Origin: Desulfamplus sp.
Lineage (GTDB): Bacteria > Desulfobacterota > Desulfobacteria > Desulfobacterales > Desulfobacteraceae
Assembly: GCA_015231615.1 (NCBI GenBank)
Contig: JADGBE010000007.1
Span: 1-64,000, forward strand
Direction: 5' to 3'
Length of the DNA: 64,000 bases
Below the pieces are notes generated by a model that was not told where the DNA came from, searched no databases, and saw only the letters and a program-made list of their open reading frames with translations. Positions 8,452-16,086 of the stretch are shown here, piece by piece. How positions within the stretch are numbered: the first letter of the stretch is position 1; the number at the start of each line of letters is the position of its first letter. The position numbers and the translations under genes were made by a program.

Positions 8452-8505
8452 ATGGTTAGGCAATGAAACATAGGTGATACTATCAAAAGAATTCTCATAA
8501 TATTA

Positions 8506-8796
8506 TTGTCTTTACTGATATTCATTGCCCTATCTTCAGCGATTTATTGGTGGTCTGTTTATATGTTGATAGCTGTACCAGCGGGCATTCTAATGGCATT
8601 TGTTTTTTCTTGGGTGGGTATCCCGTTAGCGATAAAGATATATGGGTTTCCTGCGTTGCTATGTTTTGTTTTTGTAATGTTTTCGTTGCCAATTGGGCTA
8701 ATTAAGCGCGATTATATTTGGGGTCAAATATTATTTGTAGCTGGTGTTTGTTCGTGGGCGGGGCTGTCAATAATGGGTTTAGGAAATGCAGGATAA
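8506..8796 (+). CDS. small membrane protein of unknown function
   Basis: About 96 residues from a TTG at 8506, almost entirely hydrophobic, with about three membrane segments (IFIALSSAIYWWSVYML, a PAGILMAFVF region and a C-terminal segment). It lies between the metF homologue and the rhodanese/ferritin gene on the same strand, with short gaps. Start choice is uncertain because an ATG at 8463 leads into a stop at once. I do not recognise the family. The coding assignment rests on length and the hydrophobic pattern. Confidence 0.5.
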   Translation: MSLLIFIALSSAIYWWSVYMLIAVPAGILMAFVFSWVGIPLAIKIYGFPALLCFVFVMFSLPIGLIKRDYIWGQILFVAGVCSWAGLSIMGLGNAG

Positions 8797-8817
8797 ATAT
8801 TAATAAAGGTTAAATTT

Positions 8818-9687
8818 ATGAAAACTATTAATGCTGATAAATTACGTGAATACATACAAACAGAGCATGAGAAGAGCTATCTTCTTATTGATGTAAGACA
8901 GCCTGCTGAATATGAAGAGAGCCATATTCCGGGTTCAATACTTCTTCCTTTAAATGAGTTTGAGGAGCAAGTAGAGGAGTTGCCAGAGAAAAATCTTATA
9001 TTTTATTGCAGAAGTGGTGTCCGCTCTAAAGCTGCTGCACTTACAGCAGATTTTTTCAATGAAGCTAAAAAAGATATATTCACCCTTGAAGGTGGTGTGC
9101 TTGGCTGGAATGGCATAACTGTTGAGGGTATCCCACTATTTAAAACCTTTGATTTGAATAAAGAGATATATGCTATTCTTTTAGATGCCATCAATTTAGA
9201 AAAAGGGGCATTTAGATTTTATGACTATATTCTGCAAAATGTTGATCTAAATAATTTAGAAAAGCTATCTTCAAAAAATAATGATAGAGCCATTGAAAAA
9301 GATAAAACCTCTATCAGTGAAGTTCTTAAACAGGCAAGAGATGGAGAGCTTGGACATGCAAAGCTAATTTATTCTAATTTGAAAAATATAAAAACAGATA
9401 CAGTGCCATTTGAGGATATTTATAATAATCTAAATGGTGATATTCTTGAAGGCGGTGCATCTTTTGACGAAATCATTAGGTTGATAGCAAAGAATGGCAA
9501 TAACCAACTTATTGATATTCTTGAAATTGCAATATCTATGGAATACCGTGCATTTGACCTTTACAGAGTTATGTCAGAAAGGATAGATGAGGAGAAAAAT
9601 AAATTAAAAGAGGCTTTCTACTCACTTGCACAGGCAGAAAAAGCACACATGAATATTCTTGTTAAATCTCTTGAGCAGCGTGTCTAA
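8818..9687 (+). CDS. rhodanese-ferritin-like fusion protein
   Basis: 289 residues. An N-terminal rhodanese domain (about residues 1-112) has LIDVRQPAEYEESHIPGS and the catalytic loop C64-RSGVRS. The C-terminal part (about 118-289) is helical and carries E-x-x-H spaced motifs (EKGAFRFYDY, GELGHAKLIY, SMEYRAFDLY, EKAHMNIL) like rubrerythrin-type di-iron four-helix bundles. The fusion suggests sulfur transfer or thiol chemistry coupled to peroxide/oxygen defence, as proposed for similar fusions in anaerobes. It overlaps the next gene by one base. Confidence 0.85.
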   Translation: MKTINADKLREYIQTEHEKSYLLIDVRQPAEYEESHIPGSILLPLNEFEEQVEELPEKNLIFYCRSGVRSKAAALTADFFNEAKKDIFTLEGGVLGWNGITVEGIPLFKTFDLNKEIYAILLDAINLEKGAFRFYDYILQNVDLNNLEKLSSKNNDRAIEKDKTSISEVLKQARDGELGHAKLIYSNLKNIKTDTVPFEDIYNNLNGDILEGGASFDEIIRLIAKNGNNQLIDILEIAISMEYRAFDLYRVMSERIDEEKNKLKEAFYSLAQAEKAHMNILVKSLEQRV

Positions 9688-11264
9688 TGAAACTTTACCA
9701 AAATAGAAAATTTTTGATTGGTGCGATTGTTTCATCTATTTTGTTTACCTCTCTTATGGTCTATAGAGTTGGGTTTTATAGTGGAACATTTAAAAGTAGT
9801 GCGTCAGAAAAGGTTGATTGGAGTAACCAATCTTTAAAATCTGACGAATCATGGATGAATATTTTTCAAAATTTTAAGAAAATAGGCTTTTCTCACCGTA
9901 TTCTTGAGAATATGGGAAGTAGTTATAAAATCCATGAAAAGACTGTAATGAAGATAAACACAATGGGTATGGTTCAAGATATTCAGGTTGAGTCAAAAAG
10001 CACAACTGATATAGACTTTGCCATAAAAAAGTTTGATTTCAATATTACCTCTGGAAGTTTTAACTTTTCCGTAAAAGGTGAAATTAAAGAAAATACGCTT
10101 TATGTTCAATCAGGTTCTAATAATTCCTCTTTTGATAATGCCAATTCTAATAATGCCAATAAAAACAACAAACCTTTAGAGATTGCTCTTGAGAATAGAC
10201 CATACCTGACATCTGGAATTATTCAGGCAACTTTGGCATCAGGCTTAAAACAAAATCAAGAGATGGTGCTTTTTATTTTTGATCCATCAACTCTTGGTCA
10301 AGCTCCAGCTACAGTAAAAATGGAAGAGCGTGAAGATATTACTATTGACGGTAAACCAATTAATGCTCAAAGAGTATCTCTATCTTTTAAAGGTGCAAAA
10401 CAATTTGCATGGGTTGATAATGAGGGAAAAGTTGTTAAGGAAGAGGGGCTTCTTGGAATAACGCTTTTAAGGACAGATCGTAAAGGGGCAATTGAAGGAA
10501 CTCCAATTCAAGATAGCGATGATCTTACTAATCTCGTGTCTGTGAAATCAAACAAAATTCTTAATAATCCTTTTAATTTAAAAGATATAACAGTAAAAAT
10601 TTCAGGTCTTGATGATTTGAGTAATTTTTATACTTCTTTAAACTCTGGAAGGCAGGTATTGGCAGAATCAAAAGATAAAGGTGCTAAATCAGGAGATAAT
10701 GGGTCTAAAAGTTGGGTATTAAAAATTGAAAAAGAGTCGCTTGAGGGATTACCTCAAGAAATCACCTCTGAGGATTTAGCTCAAATTGATAATAAGTTTA
10801 AACAACCTGACGCATTTATCCAGTCAGACGATTACAAAATACGAAGTTTTGCCTTTAAAACTATCCAGCCTTCAGACCTACCACTTGAAAAAGTTAAAAA
10901 ACTTGTTGCATGGATTCAGAAAAATATTAAGCGTCAACCTGTGGTGTCGCTCCCAAATGCTCTGTCAACTTTGGAAAATAGAATGGGAGACTGTAATGAA
11001 CATGCAGCTTTGCTTGCAGCTTTTTGTCGGGCAGTTGGAATACCTGCAAAAATAGAGGCGGGTCTTGTCTATTTAAACGGAAGTTTTTATTATCACGCAT
11101 GGAATTCTCTATTTGTAGGCAGATGGATTACTGTTGATGCCTTGTTTAATCAGATTCCAGCAGATGTAACTCACATTGCCTTTTCATCAGGTTCTCAGGA
11201 TATGCAATTAGATATTGTTGGGCTTATTGGTAGGGTTCAAATAGAGATTTTGAATTCCAATTAG
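9687..11264 (+). CDS. membrane-anchored transglutaminase-like protein
   Basis: 525 residues. One N-terminal membrane segment (about 9-27) is followed by a large extracytoplasmic region and a transglutaminase-like domain near the C terminus. The papain-like triad is visible: C436 in MGDCNEHA, H470 in YYHAW and D484 in TVDALFN. Bacterial proteins of this kind often act as cysteine peptidases or amidases on cell-surface or peptide substrates rather than as cross-linkers. It is coupled to the upstream rhodanese/ferritin gene and ends before a strong terminator. The substrate is unknown. Confidence 0.82.
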   Translation: MKLYQNRKFLIGAIVSSILFTSLMVYRVGFYSGTFKSSASEKVDWSNQSLKSDESWMNIFQNFKKIGFSHRILENMGSSYKIHEKTVMKINTMGMVQDIQVESKSTTDIDFAIKKFDFNITSGSFNFSVKGEIKENTLYVQSGSNNSSFDNANSNNANKNNKPLEIALENRPYLTSGIIQATLASGLKQNQEMVLFIFDPSTLGQAPATVKMEEREDITIDGKPINAQRVSLSFKGAKQFAWVDNEGKVVKEEGLLGITLLRTDRKGAIEGTPIQDSDDLTNLVSVKSNKILNNPFNLKDITVKISGLDDLSNFYTSLNSGRQVLAESKDKGAKSGDNGSKSWVLKIEKESLEGLPQEITSEDLAQIDNKFKQPDAFIQSDDYKIRSFAFKTIQPSDLPLEKVKKLVAWIQKNIKRQPVVSLPNALSTLENRMGDCNEHAALLAAFCRAVGIPAKIEAGLVYLNGSFYYHAWNSLFVGRWITVDALFNQIPADVTHIAFSSGSQDMQLDIVGLIGRVQIEILNSN

Positions 11265-11335
11265 GTGTTCTAAATAGATGTTTCAAAATTGATTACTTAA
11301 TATCACAAAAAATATGGTGGTTACTAATTGATGAA

Positions 11336-11375
11336 TGTGCCAGAATTTCAAAATCTGGCACATTTTTGTTTTTTA
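11336..11375. terminator. rho-independent terminator after transglutaminase-like gene
   Basis: A 9-bp perfect stem TGTGCCAGA / TCTGGCACA with a 9-nt loop, followed by TTTTTGTTTTTT on the plus strand. It lies between two convergent genes. Confidence 0.85.
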
Positions 11376-11383
11376 ATCGTAAA

Positions 11384-11740
11384 TTAGTGATTACACGGAG
11401 AATTTGCATCATGCCCACAAACATTTTCCCCTGTAACAAGTGAGTTTGCAAGGTAAGCCTCCACTAATTTCTCAGGAGTTTCAGTTGGGGCACCAATAAT
11501 CACATTAATTCCAGCCTGATTAAATAACTCCTGTGCCTTGTGTCCCATACCACCTGCAATAACAACATTTACACCATTATCGTAAAGCCATTTAGGAAGC
11601 ACACCCGGTTCATGTGGTGGCGGTTCAACAACCTCCCTATTTTTGATTTTATCGTTCTCTGTGGTTACAAAACAAAACTCTCTGCAATGTCCAAAATGTG
11701 CTGTCAATTTACCCATTGCCATGGGAATTGCAAATTTCAT
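11384..11740 (-). CDS. NifX/NifB-C-terminal-like (dinitrogenase Fe-Mo cofactor family) protein
   Basis: 118 residues from the ATG at 11740 (GGAG upstream, preferred to a TTG at 11785). The sequence shows the FeMo-cofactor-binding-like fold: MKFAIPMAMGKLTAHFGHC at the start, then VVIAGGMGHKAQELF and NVIIGAPTETPEKLVEAYL. The tail is Cys/His rich (CGHDANSPCNH), typical of copies in this kind of cluster. Relatives bind metal-sulfur clusters; the Desulfovibrio Orange Protein with its Mo-Cu-S cluster belongs to this family. It ends the minus-strand orp-like run. Confidence 0.83.
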   Translation of the reverse strand: MKFAIPMAMGKLTAHFGHCREFCFVTTENDKIKNREVVEPPPHEPGVLPKWLYDNGVNVVIAGGMGHKAQELFNQAGINVIIGAPTETPEKLVEAYLANSLVTGENVCGHDANSPCNH

Positions 11741-11793
11741 AATAAATTCAACTCCATTACTATTAATTCTATCCTGAATGTTCAAGAATACCG

Positions 11794-12114
11794 TTAAATT
11801 TTTTCAAGCTCTGTAATTCTTGCAGTAATTGACTCAAGTGTGCTTTGGAGAGAATTTGCCTTCTGTTTTAGGTTGGTTAGCTCATCAGGAGAGTTGTTTG
11901 CACCAGCACCTTGTCCCAATTGTTGACAGACTCCCCTTCCAAAGCCTCTACCAGAGCCTTTTCCCATTCCACCGCCTCCGCCAGAGCCTTTTCCCATTTC
12001 TCCACCATTACACCCAACACTATTTCCTGAATTTGAGGTGTTACAGAAACCTCTGCCACCACCACCTTGCCTACCTTGTCCACCATTTGGACCTGTTCCA
12101 TCAAATCTTGGCAT
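11794..12114 (-). CDS. Gly-rich DUF5320-type small protein with C-terminal coiled coil
   Basis: 106 residues. The first two thirds consist of Gly-Gln-Asn-Arg-rich sequence (MPRFDGTGPNGGQGRQGGG, repeated GGGGMGKGSG) with a few cysteines. The last ~30 residues form an amphipathic heptad helix (DELTNLKQKANSLQSTLESI). This is the pattern of DUF5320 proteins (start MP-x-x-D-G-T-G-P), which regularly accompany NifX-like proteins and MinD-type ATPases in anaerobes. Function is unknown; a metal-cluster scaffold or oligomerisation partner is a guess from context. Confidence 0.8.
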   Translation of the reverse strand: MPRFDGTGPNGGQGRQGGGGRGFCNTSNSGNSVGCNGGEMGKGSGGGGGMGKGSGRGFGRGVCQQLGQGAGANNSPDELTNLKQKANSLQSTLESITARITELEKI

Positions 12115-12155
12115 ATTGCCTCCTGCTGTTTCTTTATATCGGTCGTTATTTCTTA

Positions 12156-12344
12156 TTATTTGCTTCCAGAACCCTGTCCCTTATTTCCACCAGAACCTTG
12201 TCCCTGACCCTGATTGCCTTGACGCCCCTGTCCTTGTCCACTGTTACCGCCACAACCCTGACCTGAACCCTTGCCGCCTTTATTACCACATCCACCACCA
12301 TTACCACCTTGACCTCGTGAACATCCTCTGTTTCCTTTTGGCAT
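12156..12344 (-). CDS. very Gly-rich small protein of the orp-like cluster
   Basis: 62 residues from the ATG at 12344 (AAGGGGG seven bases upstream). Composition is nearly only Gly, Gln, Asn, Ser, Lys, with three cysteines. The repeats are of the type GGxGQGxGG. It resembles the low-complexity part of the neighbouring DUF5320 protein without the coiled coil and may be a duplicated, shortened relative. Because low-complexity ORFs occur on the opposite strand too, support comes from the ribosome site and the operon position, with gaps of about 40-60 bp to its neighbours. Confidence 0.65.
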   Translation of the reverse strand: MPKGNRGCSRGQGGNGGGCGNKGGKGSGQGCGGNSGQGQGRQGNQGQGQGSGGNKGQGSGSK

Positions 12345-12404
12345 TGCTTTCACCCCCTTTATCTTTACTCGTTAATTTTTTTTACAATGTTTGATAAATA
12401 CGTA

Positions 12405-12767
12405 TTAAACCCAATGCCCATCTACATTTGGACCTTGTGAATACTGCAAAGCACCATTTTTAAACAGCTCCACAACCTCTTTGATATTTCCCTTGGTACC
12501 AGTGAAAACCTTAATACCCGCTGCTTGAAGAACATTATAGGCTTTAGGTCCGCAATTGCCTGTAATGAGGCAATCCACACCACAATTAGCAACTATTTTC
12601 CCAGCCTGAATACCAGCCCCTTGAGGAAGATTCATATTCTGGTCGTTTACTTTAACCTCAAAAGCCAAAGTATCTGTGTCAATAATCAAAAAATATGATG
12701 CTCTGCCAAACCTTGGATCAAGAGGAGAATCAAGATTTGTTCCGCTTGATGATACTGCTACTTTCAT
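12405..12767 (-). CDS. NifX/Orange-Protein-like Fe-Mo cofactor family protein
   Basis: 120 residues, MKVAVSSSGTNLDSPLDPRFGR start, then GVDCLITGNCGPKAYNVLQ and GIKVFTGTKGNIKEVVELF. This is the complete dinitrogenase iron-molybdenum-cofactor-like domain. The N-terminal S-x-G-x-x-L-D-x-x-x-D-x-R-F-G signature matches Orange-Protein-type members from sulfate reducers. A GGAGG ribosome site precedes the ATG. It probably binds a metal-sulfur cluster, perhaps Mo/Cu, and works with the two MinD ATPases encoded just upstream; this is inferred from the Desulfovibrio orp operon. Confidence 0.85.
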   Translation of the reverse strand: MKVAVSSSGTNLDSPLDPRFGRASYFLIIDTDTLAFEVKVNDQNMNLPQGAGIQAGKIVANCGVDCLITGNCGPKAYNVLQAAGIKVFTGTKGNIKEVVELFKNGALQYSQGPNVDGHWV

Positions 12768-12819
12768 TTCTACACCTCCTTTTTTTATTTGCTCAGGAAT
12801 TTCAATCTAATCTTAAATT

Positions 12820-12847
12820 GTAGAGACGCACGGCCGTGCGTCTCTAC
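12820..12847. repeat. GTAGAGACG-family palindrome, copy 4
   Basis: A 28-bp perfect palindrome with the CACGGCCGTG core, placed between the MinD-ATPase gene (ends 12860) and the downstream NifX-like gene within one operon direction. It could tune relative expression of the two halves. Confidence 0.9.
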
Positions 12848-12859
12848 TTATGTTCTAAC

Positions 12860-13816
12860 TCAAAACACCCGTTCCATTGTATCGCCCATAAACAGTTTAA
12901 CATTTTCCCAAACCTCTTTAACCGCCTTAGATGCAGCTCCATCAGAGTAAGTTACAAGAGCTTTCCCCATTTTCATTGATTCAACAACAGCCCTATCAAA
13001 TGGAATTTCACCCGCAAATTTGATATTATTTAAAACGCAAAACTCTTTAATATTTTCTGATGTCTCTTTGTTTAAGTCTGCTTTGTTAATGCAGACATAG
13101 ATAGGTGCGTTCATCTGTCTGCCAAGTTTTATAACTCTTTTCATATCGTGAATTGCTGATAACGTAGGCTCTGTAACAATAAGAAGAGCATCGGCATTGC
13201 TAATTGATGCAATAACAGGACAGCCAATTCCGGGTGGTCCGTCTGTAATAATCAATGGAATCTTTTGCTCTTTTGCCATCTCTCTTGCCTTTTGCCTTAA
13301 TTGGCTGACAAGAAGCCCAGAATTTTCCTCTGCAATACCAAGTCTTGCATGAATCATAGGTCCGTTGGCAGTTGTTGATATATATTTCTCTCCACAAATC
13401 TGCCTCTCAAATGAGATCGCAACTGTTGGACAGAAATGGACACACACTCCGCACCCTTCACATGCAATGGGGTCTATGGCAAATTTAGGTGATATTCTAT
13501 TGTCTCTTATTTGTTCGTCTTTTTGTTTAGATAGCTTTGGGATTATATTTTCAGTTATCTCTTCAAAAATTGCATCAAACTGGCATCTTTTAAAGCACTC
13601 TTTGCAACCAATGCAAAGTTCAGGGTTAATTTTAGCCTTGTATCCACCTTGAAACTGCTCTGTCTCAATAAGATTATGCTCAAGTGTTAAAAAGAGGTTT
13701 GCGGCATCTACATCAGCGTCAATTACAATTCTTCTCTCTGCAAGGGAGGCTATGGAGGCTGTGATACTGGTTTTACCTGTGCCACCTTTACCACTTATAA
13801 CTGTCAGCTCCTTCAT
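12860..13816 (-). CDS. MinD-superfamily P-loop ATPase with inserted 2x[4Fe-4S] ferredoxin domain (orp cluster)
   Basis: 318 residues from the ATG at 13816, which has GGGAGG seven bases upstream and starts directly after the upstream stop. Deviant Walker A GKGGTGKT lies at about residues 9-16. A ferredoxin insert follows, with cysteines 68/71/74/78 and 119/122/125/129, then ATPase motifs DGPPGIGCP and CINKADLN. It pairs with the next upstream gene of the same architecture. Two adjacent MinD/ferredoxin ATPases are characteristic of the Desulfovibrio orp operon, where they interact with Orange Protein. Likely role: ATP-dependent assembly or handling of a metal-sulfur cluster. Confidence 0.88.
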   Translation of the reverse strand: MKELTVISGKGGTGKTSITASIASLAERRIVIDADVDAANLFLTLEHNLIETEQFQGGYKAKINPELCIGCKECFKRCQFDAIFEEITENIIPKLSKQKDEQIRDNRISPKFAIDPIACEGCGVCVHFCPTVAISFERQICGEKYISTTANGPMIHARLGIAEENSGLLVSQLRQKAREMAKEQKIPLIITDGPPGIGCPVIASISNADALLIVTEPTLSAIHDMKRVIKLGRQMNAPIYVCINKADLNKETSENIKEFCVLNNIKFAGEIPFDRAVVESMKMGKALVTYSDGAASKAVKEVWENVKLFMGDTMERVF

Positions 13817-13817
13817 A

Positions 13818-14849
13818 TTACGACCTCCCAACTATACTATTGTCAGATGAGCTTGTTGCTGTTTTTGTAGATGTTTTTTTATATTTAGACTCTTTTGCAT
13901 TTTGAGTAATTCTACTAACAATTTTAAGATAAAGTTCTTTAAAACATTGCTTCATTTCTGGTAGTTCATTAACTAACAAGAGTCCTTTTGAGCAGATTTT
14001 TGCAGCTTCACGGCTAAATGGAATCCTCTGCATTATCTCGATATTTTCTTTTTCTGCGTAATCGTCAATAATTCCCTTTTGATCATTATCTGCTCTGTTA
14101 ATAACAATCCCCATTGGAACACCAAGTTTTTTAAGTGCCTCAACTGTAAGTGCAAGGTCATTTAATCCAAAAGGTGTCTCTTCTGCTACAAGAAGAGCAA
14201 AATCAGAACCTCGAAGAGTTGTAACAGCAGGACAAGATGTACCCGGTGGAGCATCAACTATTGATAGTTTGTTATTAATATCTTCACTTATTGAATTACT
14301 TCTCCCGCTCCCGCAAGTTATCGTCTTTTTGACCTGCTTGATTAACGGAGGAGACATAGCCTCCCCAACTCTTAACTCTCCCCAAGTAAGATTAAATCCG
14401 TGGCTGCTCTGTCCTGTGAGCAGAGAACCAAGCACCCTTGCCCCCTCTTTAATCGCACCTGTTGGACAGACCATGACGCACCCTTTACATGAGTGGCACA
14501 TCTCAGGAAATATCATGATTTTTTTTGCAATCATAGTGATGGCACTGAACCTGCATATCTTTTCACACTCTCCACAAAAGGTGCAAAGAGCCATATCAAC
14601 CGCTGGCACCATTGTTGAAATCTCTTGTTTAACAACATTTTGCGGCTTAACAAAAAGATGGGCGTTTGGCTCTTCAACATCACAATCAATAAGCTCAACA
14701 AAATTTTCTGGGTTTTCTGGGGCTATAACTAATTGTGTTGCCTTAATTGTTTCCGTTCTTGTAATTGCCTCTGCTGCTGTAACTGCAAGATTTACTGCAA
14801 CTGTTGTCTTTCCTGTTCCACCTTTACCACTTGCGACTGTAACTATCAT
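13818..14849 (-). CDS. MinD-superfamily P-loop ATPase with inserted ferredoxin domain (orp cluster), first gene
   Basis: 343 residues. The P-loop GKGGTGKTT is at about residues 8-16. A two-cluster ferredoxin insert follows around residues 88-130 (CTFCGECEKIC and CHSCKGCVMVCP), then VDAPPGTSCP and VINRADND. It differs from its partner by an extra Ser/Thr/Lys-rich C-terminal tail of about 25 residues. The stop lies one base from the partner's ATG, so the two are co-translated. Upstream (14850-15115) is a long non-coding stretch with a dyad at 14902-14940, the probable control region of the whole orp-like run. Confidence 0.88.
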   Translation of the reverse strand: MIVTVASGKGGTGKTTVAVNLAVTAAEAITRTETIKATQLVIAPENPENFVELIDCDVEEPNAHLFVKPQNVVKQEISTMVPAVDMALCTFCGECEKICRFSAITMIAKKIMIFPEMCHSCKGCVMVCPTGAIKEGARVLGSLLTGQSSHGFNLTWGELRVGEAMSPPLIKQVKKTITCGSGRSNSISEDINNKLSIVDAPPGTSCPAVTTLRGSDFALLVAEETPFGLNDLALTVEALKKLGVPMGIVINRADNDQKGIIDDYAEKENIEIMQRIPFSREAAKICSKGLLLVNELPEMKQCFKELYLKIVSRITQNAKESKYKKTSTKTATSSSDNSIVGRS

Positions 14850-14901
14850 TTTAATTGCCTTAATATTGGTTAGTCAGATTTTTGGCTATCAAATCATATT
14901 A

Positions 14902-14940
14902 ATGAGTATATGCTAATAACTATAATAAGCAATAGCTCAT
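14902..14940. promoter_or_regulatory. dyad upstream of the orp-like operon
   Basis: The half-sites ATGAG-N4-TGCTAAT (left) and its inverted partner ATGAG-N4-TGCTTAT (right) match at 11 of 16 positions around an AT spacer. The site lies about 55-90 bp upstream of the first MinD-ATPase gene. It looks like a regulator operator; the regulator is unknown. No convincing sigma54 -24/-12 element was found here although orp operons in Desulfovibrio use sigma54. Confidence 0.4.
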
Positions 14941-15115
14941 ATTTGTCAATAGTTTATTTTTAAGTCCATTCCTATACCTTACCATAATGATGGATTGACT
15001 TTGTTTGCACCTTTAATTTATATTGCCGCCAACTTAGCCCACTTAGGAATGGAATTAAAAAATCAAATGAATCAAGATTGATTTAATTATAAAAACAGAT
15101 AAGGAACGGTTATTA

Positions 15116-15949
15116 ATGGAAAACAAAGAGAGTAATGCATCAACTGCGGAAATTATCCCAGAACAGATGGGATATAATACAAAATTTCAGTTTCAGTGTC
15201 ACAAAGGGGTAAAATGTTTTACAAAATGCTGTCGAGGCATTGATATAATGCTTACCCCTTACGATATTTTAACAATGAGAAGAGAGATGGGGATAACATC
15301 TGAGGAGTTTTTGGCAATCTACACAGACATTCATCTTCTTGAAAAAGCTGATCTTCCTATTGTAACTCTTAAAAAGTTAGATGACGAACAAAAGTCATGC
15401 CCATTTGTGAAAGATATAGATGGTTGCCAGATTTATCCTTTTAGACCTTCAGCATGTAGATATTATCCGCTCGGCATGGGAGCATTAAGTTATGCAAGCG
15501 AACTTAACAAGGGCAAGGATACAAGCAGTGATGACGCCTTTTTCTTTATGGTAAAAGAGTCTCACTGCCTTGGATTTAATGAGAAAAAAGAGTGGACAGT
15601 TGCTGAATGGAGAGAAGATCAAGGGGTTAATATCAGAGATGAGGTAAATGCTGGCTGGACTGATCTGATAGTAAGAAAAAAGACAATACCTATGAGCATA
15701 AAACTTTCTGAACAGAGTAAACAGATGTTTTTTCTTGCATGCTACAACATAGATAAATTTAGGCAATTTGTATTTGAAAGCTCATTCTTAAAACGATTCA
15801 CTTTTGATAAAGAGAAAATTGAAGAGATAAGAAAAGATGATATAAAGCTACTCCAATTTGGATTTGAGTGGTTAAAATCGCTCTTGTTTCAAGAAGGGGA
15901 AGTTAAAGTCAATCAGCAGGATTCAGTATCAGGCGAGGCGGACGAGTAA
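15116..15949 (+). CDS. YkgJ-type zinc/iron-chelating cysteine-cluster protein
   Basis: 277 residues. The Cys cluster C-H-K-G-x-x-C-x-x-x-CC near residues 28-38 (FQCHKGVKCFTKCCRG), followed by CPFVKDIDGCQIYPFRPSACRYYPLG, matches the CxxxCxxCC family (YkgJ/FliB-like), thought to bind Zn or Fe. The C-terminal half is charged and helical without a recognisable domain. It stands alone on the plus strand, 266 bp from the divergent orp-like operon. Biochemical role unknown. Confidence 0.8.
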   Translation: MENKESNASTAEIIPEQMGYNTKFQFQCHKGVKCFTKCCRGIDIMLTPYDILTMRREMGITSEEFLAIYTDIHLLEKADLPIVTLKKLDDEQKSCPFVKDIDGCQIYPFRPSACRYYPLGMGALSYASELNKGKDTSSDDAFFFMVKESHCLGFNEKKEWTVAEWREDQGVNIRDEVNAGWTDLIVRKKTIPMSIKLSEQSKQMFFLACYNIDKFRQFVFESSFLKRFTFDKEKIEEIRKDDIKLLQFGFEWLKSLLFQEGEVKVNQQDSVSGEADE

Positions 15950-15965
15950 ATATATACTCTTTTGT

Positions 15966-16075
15966 ATTGTAGGGTTTAACCATGGTTAAACCCTACAACT
16001 TATTATGACATTACAATTTATAACATTGCTGGTATAATTTAAGGAATTATTAAATTTTTACTACTTAAATTAATA
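15966..16075. repeat. TTTAACCATGGTTAAA repeat, copy 1 (about 110 bp)
   Basis: A 32-bp perfect palindrome at 15967-15998 (arms TTGTAGGGTTTAACCA) is followed by about 75 bp (TTGCTGGTATAATTT, GAATTATTAAATTTTTA) that recurs at 33514-33617 in the same orientation. It lies between two convergent genes. Confidence 0.8.
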
Positions 16076-16086
16076 TGCTTTTGAAA

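Noticed and set aside
11829-12394. Plus-strand open frames opposite the Gly-rich small genes
   Set aside because: They are mirror images of low-complexity Gly/Gln codons, encode His/Leu/Pro runs without a ribosome site, and lie opposite genes with good starts.
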